The notes under the pieces: model-generated
Seen by the model: the letters and a program-made list of their open reading frames with translations, nothing else
Database searches by the model: none
Told to the model about the DNA's origin: nothing
Shown here: one piece after another, positions 1 through 5,780 of the stretch
How positions within the stretch are numbered: position 1 is the first letter of the stretch
How the letters are laid out: each line of letters starts with the position of its first letter
Program-made: the position numbers and the translations under genes
Origin: an uncultured Bacilli bacterium
GTDB lineage: Bacteria > Bacillota_I > Bacilli_A > RF39 > UBA660
DNA length: 10,807 nt
Assembly (NCBI GenBank): GCA_934090775.1
Contig: CAKOKF010000036.1
Location: forward strand, 1 to 10,807
Direction of reading: 5' to 3'

Positions 1-124
1 GTTTTTGAACTAGATAAGGCAAAGATAAGCACGTTTTAGTTTTATCTTAAGTTTATTATAATTTTTACTATTCTTTTCTTTTTTGGCCAGTTTTTGTTGT
101 AAAATCTATGAATTGTTTGCGTGC

Positions 125-176
125 AAAAAATATACAACAGTACGCATGAATTTCCTAACTGTAAAAAAAATATACA
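125..176. repeat. 12-bp direct repeat AAAAAATATACA (125-136, 165-176)
   Basis: The same 12 bases occur at 125-136 and 165-176, 40 bp apart. The second copy is the 3' arm plus U tract of the dgkA terminator. The first copy could therefore act as an alternative or back-up 3' arm for the same hairpin. In an AT-rich region it may also be chance. The rest of 1-162 shows only a weak 7-bp hairpin (20-26 with 43-49) and no supported gene. Confidence 0.3.
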
Positions 177-207
177 TTAATAGACTTCATATCTATCATG
201 TATATTT
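163..207 (-). terminator. Intrinsic terminator after dgkA
   Basis: On the minus strand the arm at 207-198 pairs perfectly with 177-168 (10 bp, AAATATACAT with ATGTATATTT). An inner 5-bp ATAGA/TCTAT stem (196-192 with 184-180) continues it after a small asymmetric bulge. The 3' arm runs straight into eight T's (170-163). The hairpin starts two bases after the dgkA stop codon, so it should end the S1-protein/dgkA transcript. The stem is almost all A/T, so strength rests mainly on its length and the U tract. Confidence 0.72.
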
Positions 208-208
208 G

Positions 209-577
209 TCATTTTATAAATAAGTCTAATACCTTAGGTAAAAAGATAAGTAGACCGATAATAAAAGCAACAATTGCATTAACTAAAACTGCGCCCGCTG
301 CTATATCTTTTGCGCGACCTGCCCGGTCATTAAAAGTTGGACTAACTAAATCAACTACTATTTCAATTGCCGTATTAACCATTTCTAAAGAAATAACTAA
401 TCCAAACAATATAAAACAAGTTATCCATTCCCACATACTAATATTTAAAATAATACCCGCAAGTACTACTAAAATCATCATAGTAAAGTGAATCTTCATA
501 TTTCTTTCACTTCTAATACTAGAACCTATTCCCTTAAAAGCAAACTTAAAACTATTAATTAACTTCTTATTTTTCAT
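209..577 (-). CDS. dgkA: Diacylglycerol/undecaprenol kinase, DgkA family
   Basis: A small integral-membrane kinase of 122 aa, the normal length for the family. In Gram-positive relatives it phosphorylates undecaprenol, and in proteobacteria diacylglycerol, so it recycles the lipid carrier for wall polymers. The family signature is visible: E65-x-x-N68-T-A-I-E72, then the cytoplasmic segment with K90-D91 followed by A-A-G-A. These match the catalytic and metal-binding positions of the family. Three hydrophobic helices lie near residues 31-48, 50-64 and 96-118, and the N terminus is short and basic. The start is backed by an AAAGGGA-type ribosome site about 6 nt before ATG577. It lies 40 bp after the S1-protein gene on the same strand with no hairpin between, so the two are probably co-transcribed. 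The gene stops on TGA and is followed at once by a terminator. The family call is firm; undecaprenol as substrate is inferred from lineage. Confidence 0.93.
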   Translation of the reverse strand: MKNKKLINSFKFAFKGIGSSIRSERNMKIHFTMMILVVLAGIILNISMWEWITCFILFGLVISLEMVNTAIEIVVDLVSPTFNDRAGRAKDIAAGAVLVNAIVAFIIGLLIFLPKVLDLFIK

Positions 578-617
578 ATAATCCCTTTCCCTAAATCAAA
601 AGCTGTCTTAAATAAAC

Positions 618-968
618 TTATTTAAAAATTCTTTTATAATATTCATTAGTAGCATTGATCCACTTAGGTAACTTTTCTTTTAAAGGCGCAAAGCCCCTAC
701 CTGCTTCCAAGTAATTACCAGCATATCTATTATCACCATCATACATTCTTTTTAAAGAACATTTAATCTTTTTATTATTTTCATCAACATCTAAAACTTT
801 AACACAAATTATCTCATCTATTTTGGCATACTTACTAACATCTTTGACAAATCTTTTGGAAATTTCTGATATATGGATTAATCCAATATAATCATTATAT
901 TTTACAAATATTCCATAAGGAGCATAACCAGTAACTGTTACATGAATAACATCACCAATATTTATCAT
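618..968 (-). CDS. S1-domain RNA-binding protein (CvfD/YugI/GSP13-like)
   Basis: A 116-aa protein with one S1 (OB-fold) RNA-binding domain over residues 1-75. The run G-D-V-I-H-V-T-V-T-G then Y-G-I-F-V, followed by G-L-I-H-I-S-E-I and a late K-I-K-C-S-L-K strand, is the classic S1 pattern. A basic tail of about 40 aa follows. Length and layout match the Bacillota YugI/GSP13/CvfD group, which associates with ribosomes or acts as a post-transcriptional regulator. The start at ATG968 has a GAGGT ribosome site about 7 nt upstream. The gene is first in a minus-strand pair with dgkA and diverges from the Nfu gene, with a strong promoter in the shared 97-bp gap. The domain is certain; the cellular role is inferred. 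Confidence 0.87.
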   Translation of the reverse strand: MINIGDVIHVTVTGYAPYGIFVKYNDYIGLIHISEISKRFVKDVSKYAKIDEIICVKVLDVDENNKKIKCSLKRMYDGDNRYAGNYLEAGRGFAPLKEKLPKWINATNEYYKRIFK

Positions 969-1001
969 AACTTACCTCAATTCCTTAAAACTTCTAAAAG
1001 T

Positions 1002-1030
1002 ATTATAACAATTATCTTTACTAATGGCAA
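1002..1030 (-). promoter_or_regulatory. Sigma-A promoter with extended -10 for S1-protein/dgkA unit
   Basis: On the minus strand, TTGCCA (1030-1025) is followed after 17 bp by TATAAT (1007-1002), preceded by TG-T, an extended -10. Five of six -35 bases and all six -10 bases match consensus. Transcription would start near 995, giving a leader of about 27 nt that includes the GAGGT ribosome site. Confidence 0.75.
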
Positions 1031-1045
1031 AAAATTTAGTTTAAT
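1017..1045 (+). promoter_or_regulatory. Possible promoter for nfu-like gene
   Basis: TTTACT (1017-1022), 17 bp, TTTAAT (1040-1045) on the plus strand. The -35 is weak (4/6) and the predicted start, near 1052, leaves only about 14 nt before ATG1066. It would overlap the -35 box of the opposing promoter, so the two could compete. Tentative. Confidence 0.3.
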
Positions 1046-1065
1046 AGATATGTGGTGAAGAAAAA

Positions 1066-1362
1066 ATGACAAACGATATAGAAAATAATAACTTAAATAA
1101 TTCTTTAGAAGAAAATAACAATCATCAAGAAATGACTTCTTTAGAAAAAATAATTAATTGTATTAATATGTTAAGACCTTATATTAATGCTGATGGTGGT
1201 GATATCGAATTTATCAAGTATGAAGATAAATATGTCTATGTTAAATTTCATGGGGCTTGTGCTAGTTGTGGTAGTATTGATTACACTATCAAAGATGTCT
1301 TATACAATGCTATTAAAGACGATGTTCCCGAAGTCGAAGGCGTCATAAACGTTGCTATTTAA
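1066..1362 (+). CDS. NifU C-terminal-domain (Nfu) Fe-S cluster scaffold protein
   Basis: A 98-aa protein made of one Nfu domain behind an Asn/Glu-rich, probably disordered N terminus (residues 1-24). The domain runs from about residue 25. It has R-P-Y-I-N-A-D-G-G-D-I-E (37-48) and the cluster-binding G-A-C-A-S-C motif with C65 and C68, then a helix and the closing G-V-I-N-V. Nfu proteins carry [4Fe-4S] clusters as dimers and pass them to apoproteins. Clients in this window would include the hydrogenase, though that link is inference. The start is backed by GGTGAAG at 1054-1060, about 5 nt before ATG. The gene stands alone, divergent from the S1/dgkA unit, with its own terminator. The domain call is secure. 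Confidence 0.92.
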   Translation: MTNDIENNNLNNSLEENNNHQEMTSLEKIINCINMLRPYINADGGDIEFIKYEDKYVYVKFHGACASCGSIDYTIKDVLYNAIKDDVPEVEGVINVAI

Positions 1363-1371
1363 TTTTATCTT

Positions 1372-1411
1372 AAGAGTAATATGTGACTAAATCATACTAT
1401 TACTCTTTTTT
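1372..1411 (+). terminator. Intrinsic terminator after nfu-like gene
   Basis: AAGAGTAATA (1372-1381) pairs perfectly with TATTACTCTT (1398-1407), a 10-bp stem with a 16-nt loop, and is followed by T's to 1411. It begins 10 bp after the stop codon. The 3' arm and tail lie inside the last codons of the opposing gene (1387-2286), so the two genes share these bases. On the minus strand the hairpin has no good U tract, so it works mainly for the plus-strand gene. Confidence 0.75.
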
Positions 1412-2286
1412 AATAACCACGTAATTTCAGGAATATCATAAACTTTTCTAATTTCATAATATATATCTTTTAACAAGTTTTCATAATCATCTACTCTCTC
1501 TAATATTGCCATTAATTCTTCTTCTTTTAATTTATCTTCTAAAATATACTTACTAAAACAATCAAAGAAATAACTAGGATAAAGCATTCGGGCATAAAAC
1601 AAACCAAAATCATCTCTACTATATCTTTTATCACTTAATATTTCTCTTACTAAATTTAGACAATCATAATCTCTATTACGGTAAAAGACTTCTTTAATAT
1701 ATTCAGCATAATCCCTTACATCATAATCTATCAAAGTATTAAGACTATTATAATAATTAACTGGTTTATTTGGATAATACACTCGGTAGTGACAAATCGA
1801 CAAATTATTAGATTTAAAATCATTATAGTTTAAATAGCTAATAGCATTCTCTCCTAATCCCACAAAATAAACAAAACTATGAATTAAAGAATCTTTACCT
1901 ACGCGAAAAGAATTAGCTTGTTCTTCTAAATAATCTATCTTTTCTTGCCAAATAATACTCCACTCTACTGAATTTCTTTCTTGTAATAGAAAACGATTAT
2001 TTTTTATCTCTTGAAAACTTATCATATCATTAAGTAAACATCTTACTTTTAAAAGACAATAACTATCTTTATTATATTCTACTATATAACGATTATATTT
2101 ACTTTTAATTAGTAAGTGATACTTAGTATTTATTAATTCTTCATATATTTTATTTAAATCTTCTTCACTTTTTCTTACTTTACAAAAATAATAAATATCC
2201 GTCTTGGTTTCTATATAATAATAAGTATCTTGACTTATATAATCCGTTATTTCTAAATTATAGTAATAAAGAATAAAATTTTTCAT
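1387..2286 (-). CDS. Probable kinase-fold protein resembling CotS/YutH, likely catalytically degenerate
   Basis: A 299-aa protein rich in Tyr, Asn and charged residues, with no signal peptide or membrane helix. The general order suggests an aminoglycoside-phosphotransferase-like fold of the CotS/YutH (spore coat) type. There is an N-terminal beta-rich half, a W-Q-E-K-I-D-Y-L-E-E segment (113-122), and then I-C-H-Y-R-V (164-169) where active kinases have a catalytic H-G-D. Near D187 comes I-D-Y-D-V-R-D-Y-A-E-Y-I-K (186-198), which resembles the metal-binding and following helix of that family. The missing catalytic Asp after H166 suggests a pseudokinase. The start has an AGG/GGTAGTG ribosome site. 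No clear promoter was found in the short gap behind the prepilin-peptidase terminator. The C-terminal codons overlap the nfu terminator. That it is a real gene is likely; the family is only suggested by pattern. Confidence 0.5.
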   Translation of the reverse strand: MKNFILYYYNLEITDYISQDTYYYIETKTDIYYFCKVRKSEEDLNKIYEELINTKYHLLIKSKYNRYIVEYNKDSYCLLKVRCLLNDMISFQEIKNNRFLLQERNSVEWSIIWQEKIDYLEEQANSFRVGKDSLIHSFVYFVGLGENAISYLNYNDFKSNNLSICHYRVYYPNKPVNYYNSLNTLIDYDVRDYAEYIKEVFYRNRDYDCLNLVREILSDKRYSRDDFGLFYARMLYPSYFFDCFSKYILEDKLKEEELMAILERVDDYENLLKDIYYEIRKVYDIPEITWLLKKSNSMI

Positions 2287-2323
2287 ATAATCACTACCTA
2301 ATTATATGTTTATAAGTTTTAAA

Positions 2324-2354
2324 AAGACTTAAGATTTCTCTTAAATCTAGTCTT
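2324..2354 (-). terminator. Probable terminator of the gspF/prepilin peptidase unit
   Basis: AGTCTT (2349-2354) pairs with AAGACT (2324-2329), and AAATCT (2343-2348) with AGATTT (2332-2337). This gives 12 bp with a 2-nt bulge and a 5-nt loop. On the minus strand the 3' arm ends in TTTTT, but A's follow quickly, so the U tract is short. It lies 40 bp after the peptidase stop codon (2394) and before the next gene starts (2286). On the plus strand T-rich sequence also follows, but no plus-strand gene is upstream. Confidence 0.5.
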
Positions 2355-2393
2355 CCATTTTTTATTTTGAATATTTTTTTCTTATTTTTATTC

Positions 2394-3164
2394 TTACAAA
2401 TAAATTAATAAATCTATAAATTCTAATATTTCAGAAGAAAATAAATAAACAATGAAAGTAGCTATTATTAAGAAAGGTCCAAATGGTACTTCCCTATCTT
2501 TAAGTTTTATTAAGTAGTAAAAAGCTACTGGTAAAGCCAATAAACTAGCTATAACTAAACTAATGAAAGCTAACTTCCATCCTAAAACGGCTCCGATAAA
2601 AAAGGCTAATTTTATATCACCACCACCTAGTGATTCTCTTTTAAATGCTTTATCACCAATAAGTTTAACAAGTAACATAAATAGAAAAGCTAATAAACCA
2701 CCTACTAAGGTTGATAATAACTGGGAAAATCCTCCTTCTAAAAAGGCTATAATAAATACTAATATACTTCCCACAATTAAAACTTCATCTAATATGATTA
2801 AATAATTAAAATCACTTATACAAGTTATTACTAACAAACTAGCTATAACTAAAGCTATTAATAATTCATAAGTAAAACCATAATACAAGAAACATCCCAT
2901 ATATAATAACCCTGTTATTATTTCAATTAAAGGATACCACCATGATAATTTCTTTTTACATTGTCTACATTTCCCTCCTTGAATTACAAAAGAGACAATT
3001 GGTATTAATTCATACCATTTTAAAACATGATTACAATTTTCACAATGACTTCTCGGTTTTACAATTGATTGATTATTACTTAATCTATTACCAACCACAT
3101 TAAAGAAGGAACCCATAATAGTTCCTAAAATAAACATATAAATTGCATAAACGCTATCTAACAT
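2394..3164 (-). CDS. Type IV prepilin peptidase / N-methyltransferase (GspO/PilD/ComC family)
   Basis: A 256-aa polytopic membrane aspartyl protease that cleaves the leader of type IV pilin-like proteins and, in full-length members, methylates the new N terminus. The N-terminal domain is present: G-S-F-F-N-V-V-G-N-R-L (18-28) and two zinc-type pairs, C41-x-x-C44 and C66-x-x-C69. Catalytic Asp residues are D118 (I-S-D-F) and D183 in the G-G-G-D-I-K motif. The late P-F-G-P-F-L motif (227-232) is also there. The usual Pro before the second Asp of the first motif is Leu here (L-I-I-L-D126). About seven to eight hydrophobic helices are visible. The start ATG3164 overlaps the gspF stop by 1 nt (TAATG), with GGGGGT just upstream, so translation is probably coupled. 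Its substrates, pilin-like genes, are not in this window. Confidence 0.93.
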   Translation of the reverse strand: MLDSVYAIYMFILGTIMGSFFNVVGNRLSNNQSIVKPRSHCENCNHVLKWYELIPIVSFVIQGGKCRQCKKKLSWWYPLIEIITGLLYMGCFLYYGFTYELLIALVIASLLVITCISDFNYLIILDEVLIVGSILVFIIAFLEGGFSQLLSTLVGGLLAFLFMLLVKLIGDKAFKRESLGGGDIKLAFFIGAVLGWKLAFISLVIASLLALPVAFYYLIKLKDREVPFGPFLIIATFIVYLFSSEILEFIDLLIYL

Positions 3165-4780
3165 TACATACCCCCAGAAACTTTATCATACATATCAAAC
3201 ATTGGTACTAAAATAGAAATGATAATAGCACCTACTACAACCGCTAAGAAAATAATGGTTAATGGTTCAATAAAACTCTTAATATTGTTTACCATTGATG
3301 AATGTTGTTCTTGATAATAATGACTTACTCGATCCATCATTTCAGCCAGTTCACCAGTCGACTCACCAGTAACTATCATATTATAAGCAACATCTGGTAC
3401 TGCCCAATGATCTTTAAAAGCCTTCGAAATTTTATCGCCAACTACAATATTATTAATAGTATTATACATAATTTCTTTATATATTTCATTATTTGTAATT
3501 TTACTCAAAATTTCTACACTTTGTGTTATATAAACATTATTTTTTAAAAGAGAGGCAAAAGTTTTCGTAAATATTGCTATTTCATTATAAATAATTATAT
3601 TCTTAACAACAGGTATATGCATTAAAATTATTTGTACTTGCCTACGAAAAGCTTTTATTTTCTTATAGGCCATAAAGAAAGCTATAATTGCTATAATTAC
3701 TGCTAAAAGTAACATCCAGGCATCTGATTTTAAAAACTTGCTAGCAGCTAATACTACTGCTGTTAAACCTGTAACTGTAACTCCATTCGAAGCATAAATT
3801 TCTTCAAATTGTGGAACAACATACAAGATAATAAAACAGACAACTGCAATAGCAAAAATAATTACAATTGTTGGATAAGTCATCGCACTAATCATTTGTT
3901 TTCTAGTTGATTCCATTTCCGTATAATAATTAGCCATATCATCTAAAGTAGACTCTAAATCCCCAGTTGCTTCCGCTGCTTTTAACATATTTATTAATAA
4001 AGGTGGAAACTTGCTTCCTTGTTTTTCTAAAGCTTGGGAAAAAGAATTACCCATGGTTAATTCATAAGCAATAGCTTGCATAGTGATCTTTTTATCTTTT
4101 TGCTTACCATATTGATTAATTAAGATTTTAATCGCATCATTTAAGGTTATTCCTGCCTTAATATATGTCGATAACTGTGTTAACCAAAATATTAAATCTT
4201 TAGTGCTCCACTTGTTTCCTACAACGGACGAATCCCCGTATACAAAATCAATAATTTTATTATTTTCAATTTTATAAACTTCAAAGCCTTCATTAAGTAA
4301 GAATGAATTAACATCCATTTTTGATAATGCTGTAAAATTACCATATTCTATTTTTCCCGCATCATTTTTGATTTTATAACGGTAAACCTTAGCTTTACCT
4401 GGAGTAGTAGCTTCGGGTTGTTGCAACTCTAGTTGCAATTTTCTTCGCTCTTCTTCTAATTTTAATACTTCTCTTTGCGTTATCCCTAAAAAGTCTTTTA
4501 TTTTCTTCGCAATAACATCCAAATCTAAATCACTTTTAGTTTTTTTATTACTCATAAATTTTGCTTGTTGATAAGCATCATCTACTGTTTTAGAAGAAGC
4601 ATTAAAAATTGCTTGTAAAGGATAAGAAATTCCCCGATATGCCAAATAAAAAATATTAAAAAAACTATAAATAAATTCTAATAAAACATTATTACTTGTT
4701 TGTTTATTTGTATTTTTATCTTGTTCATTACTAACTACACTATTATTAGTTGGTATTACATTGTTATTAGCATCACTCAT
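3164..4780 (-). CDS. GspF/PilC-family inner-membrane platform protein with long N-terminal extension
   Basis: A membrane protein that forms the assembly platform of type IV pilus, type II secretion or competence pseudopilus machines. Taking ATG4780 as start it has 538 aa. A GspF N-terminal domain lies near 130-172 (K-V-Y-R-Y-K-I-K-N onward). Two GspF repeats follow: one from about 198 (F-W-L-T-Q-L-S-T-Y-I-K-A-G) with membrane helices near 305-324 and 354-372, and one from about 401 (F-T-K-T-F-A-S-L-L-K-N) ending in a helix near 506-528. About 130 extra residues precede this: an Asn-rich start, a hydrophobic stretch near 33-59 and a charged, coiled-coil-like stretch near 99-121. Typical members have about 350-410 aa. 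Two further in-frame starts exist upstream (GTG4789, ATG4786), but the AGGTG site overlaps them and fits ATG4780. It is followed directly by the prepilin peptidase. No GspE/PilB ATPase or pilin is in view. Confidence 0.9.
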   Translation of the reverse strand: MSDANNNVIPTNNSVVSNEQDKNTNKQTSNNVLLEFIYSFFNIFYLAYRGISYPLQAIFNASSKTVDDAYQQAKFMSNKKTKSDLDLDVIAKKIKDFLGITQREVLKLEEERRKLQLELQQPEATTPGKAKVYRYKIKNDAGKIEYGNFTALSKMDVNSFLLNEGFEVYKIENNKIIDFVYGDSSVVGNKWSTKDLIFWLTQLSTYIKAGITLNDAIKILINQYGKQKDKKITMQAIAYELTMGNSFSQALEKQGSKFPPLLINMLKAAEATGDLESTLDDMANYYTEMESTRKQMISAMTYPTIVIIFAIAVVCFIILYVVPQFEEIYASNGVTVTGLTAVVLAASKFLKSDAWMLLLAVIIAIIAFFMAYKKIKAFRRQVQIILMHIPVVKNIIIYNEIAIFTKTFASLLKNNVYITQSVEILSKITNNEIYKEIMYNTINNIVVGDKISKAFKDHWAVPDVAYNMIVTGESTGELAEMMDRVSHYYQEQHSSMVNNIKSFIEPLTIIFLAVVVGAIIISILVPMFDMYDKVSGGM

Positions 4781-4786
4781 AACCAT

Positions 4787-4791
4787 CACCT
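4787..4791 (-). promoter_or_regulatory. Ribosome binding site that sets the gspF start at 4780
   Basis: Minus-strand AGGTG lies at 4791-4787 and is followed by six bases and then ATG4780-4778. The in-frame GTG4789 and ATG4786 sit in or right against this site and so cannot use it. The same AGGTGAT spacing precedes the YqfQ-like gene across the gap, which supports the choice. Confidence 0.7.
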
Positions 4792-4805
4792 ATTATCTAA
4801 TTATC

Positions 4806-4833
4806 ATTATAGCAAAAAAGGTGCAATAAGCAA
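4806..4833 (-). promoter_or_regulatory. Extended -10 promoter of the gspF/prepilin peptidase unit
   Basis: On the minus strand TATAAT (4811-4806) is preceded by TG-C, a full extended -10. TTGCTT (4833-4828) lies 16 bp upstream and matches only the first three bases of the -35 consensus, which is common for extended -10 promoters. Transcription would start near 4799, just ahead of the ribosome site at 4787-4791. Confidence 0.6.
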
Positions 4834-4868
4834 ACTATTTTTCATATACTATTTTAGAAGGTGATTAT

Positions 4869-5144
4869 ATGTATCCAGGAAATTTTAATGGTTTAACTTT
4901 TGGTAAAGTTATAAGTGGTATTTCTAAAACTTTAAATATTGTTAATCAAGCTATCCCTTTATATAAACAAGTTCGCCCTATTATCAATAATGCCGGTAGT
5001 ATTTTAAGTATTTTTAAGGAATTTAATAAACCTGATACTGATACTAATATAAAAGAAAAAAGTATCACTCTAAAAGATACTTCACTCCCTTTAAAATCAA
5101 CTATTAAAAGAATTACTACTAACAGTCCGACATTCTTCCAATAA
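4869..5144 (+). CDS. Small YqfQ/VrrA-like protein
   Basis: A 91-aa, basic protein of unknown function. Residues 1-55 have the pattern of the YqfQ (VrrA) family: an M-Y-P-G start, then G-L-T-F-G-K-V-I-S-G-I-S-K and an amphipathic helix with Y-K-Q-V-R-P-I-I-N-N-A. The rest is a Lys/Thr/Ser-rich tail. In B. subtilis yqfQ lies a few genes from sigA and trmK (yqfN), so the neighbourhood supports the match. Translation is well supported by AAGGTG at 4859-4864 with 5 nt to ATG. A -10-like TATACT at 4845-4850 lies too close to the ribosome site to be convincing, so the promoter is unknown. The last 48 bp overlap the 3' end of trmK on the other strand, and a trmK-direction terminator lies inside it. 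Family assignment is by pattern and synteny. Confidence 0.7.
   Translation: MYPGNFNGLTFGKVISGISKTLNIVNQAIPLYKQVRPIINNAGSILSIFKEFNKPDTDTNIKEKSITLKDTSLPLKSTIKRITTNSPTFFQ
5056..5082 (-). terminator. Terminator of dnaG-sigA-trmK operon, antisense inside the YqfQ-like gene
   Basis: On the minus strand AAGTATC (5082-5076) pairs with GATACTT (5066-5060), a 7-bp stem with a 9-nt loop. It is followed by T's to 5056, a gap of one C, then four more T's. It starts 15 bp after the trmK stop codon (5097). The same bases are sense codons of the convergent YqfQ-like gene. The stem is short, so strength is moderate. Confidence 0.6.
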
Positions 5145-5780
5145 CTCTTTTAATTCTTTTATTTCATTTTGTTTTTCATTCTTTAAATTAATATTATTAG
5201 ATTTTTCTAATCTAGCTAAAATTTCTTCTTGATTAGCCAACAAATATTTATAATATTCTTCTTTATCCTGTTTTTTTAAACCATATTTTATAGTCTTTTG
5301 ATCTAATACAGCCATTCTATCTTTTTTAAATAAACAAATAACATACCATATATCATTATCTTTGACAGTAACTTCATCTACCAAATTAAACCCTAATTTA
5401 GTAACTTCTTCTCTTAAGATATCTAAATTATTATTAGATTGTAATATTAATTTATTAACATTTACTAGTTTATTTGGATTATTTAATATATGTAATATAG
5501 TACTGGTACCCATACCACTTATAACTACTGTATTTATTTTATTTTCATCAACAGCATCTAGTCCATCACTAACTAATAACGGTATATCTAAATTAGTATT
5601 TTTTACATTTTTTCTTGCCATATCAAGAGCTGACTCTTTAATATCAGTTAAAATTATACTTTTAACTAATTTTTTTTGCGTTGCATAAATACCTAGGTAA
5701 CCATGATCACAACCAATATCAACTACTTCATCATTAAATTCTAAAAAATTAGCAATCTTTTGTAAACGAGTACTTAACAT
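5097..5780 (-). CDS. trmK: tRNA (adenine22-N1)-methyltransferase TrmK
   Basis: A 227-aa SAM-dependent enzyme that methylates N1 of A22 in the tRNA D-arm. The N-terminal Rossmann domain shows V-D-I-G-C-D-H-G-Y-L-G (20-30) as the SAM-binding loop and V-V-I-S-G-M-G-T-S-T-I (85-95). It also has I-L-Q-S-N-N-N (112-118), where the family usually has L-Q-P-N. A C-terminal charged, coiled-coil-like helical region from about 160 is typical of TrmK. The start ATG5780 overlaps the sigA stop by 1 nt (TAATG). The nearest AAGGA is about 16 nt upstream, too far for a good ribosome site, so re-initiation after sigA is the likely route. TrmK directly downstream of sigA recalls the B. subtilis sigA-yqfN neighbourhood. 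It ends on TGA. Confidence 0.94.
   Translation of the reverse strand: MLSTRLQKIANFLEFNDEVVDIGCDHGYLGIYATQKKLVKSIILTDIKESALDMARKNVKNTNLDIPLLVSDGLDAVDENKINTVVISGMGTSTILHILNNPNKLVNVNKLILQSNNNLDILREEVTKLGFNLVDEVTVKDNDIWYVICLFKKDRMAVLDQKTIKYGLKKQDKEEYYKYLLANQEEILARLEKSNNINLKNEKQNEIKELKELLEECRTVSSNSFNS

Noticed and set aside
101..136. 13-codon minus-strand frame starting near 136-146 after dgkA
   Set aside because: Very short, lies after the terminator, and has no recognisable product; a weak AGGAA alone does not support a gene.
198..491. Plus-strand open frame over dgkA
   Set aside because: It lies antisense to a clear DgkA, has no ribosome site, and its low-complexity product matches no family; it is a shadow of the real gene.
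2301..2306. Minus-strand TATAAT as -10 box of the gene at 1387-2286
   Set aside because: It directly abuts the ribosome site, leaving no room for a usable leader, and there is no -35 box at 16-18 bp.
2563..2805. Plus-strand open frame over the prepilin peptidase
   Set aside because: Antisense to conserved catalytic motifs, including the G-G-G-D motif, with no ribosome site.
3302..3547. Plus-strand open frame over gspF
   Set aside because: Antisense to the second GspF repeat; no start signal.
4781..4789. Start of gspF at GTG4789 or ATG4786
   Set aside because: The AGGTG ribosome site at 4787-4791 overlaps these codons and is correctly spaced only for ATG4780.
5362..5688. Plus-strand open frame over trmK
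   Set aside because: Antisense to the SAM-binding domain; no start signal and Ser/Thr/Leu-rich product typical of a reverse frame.
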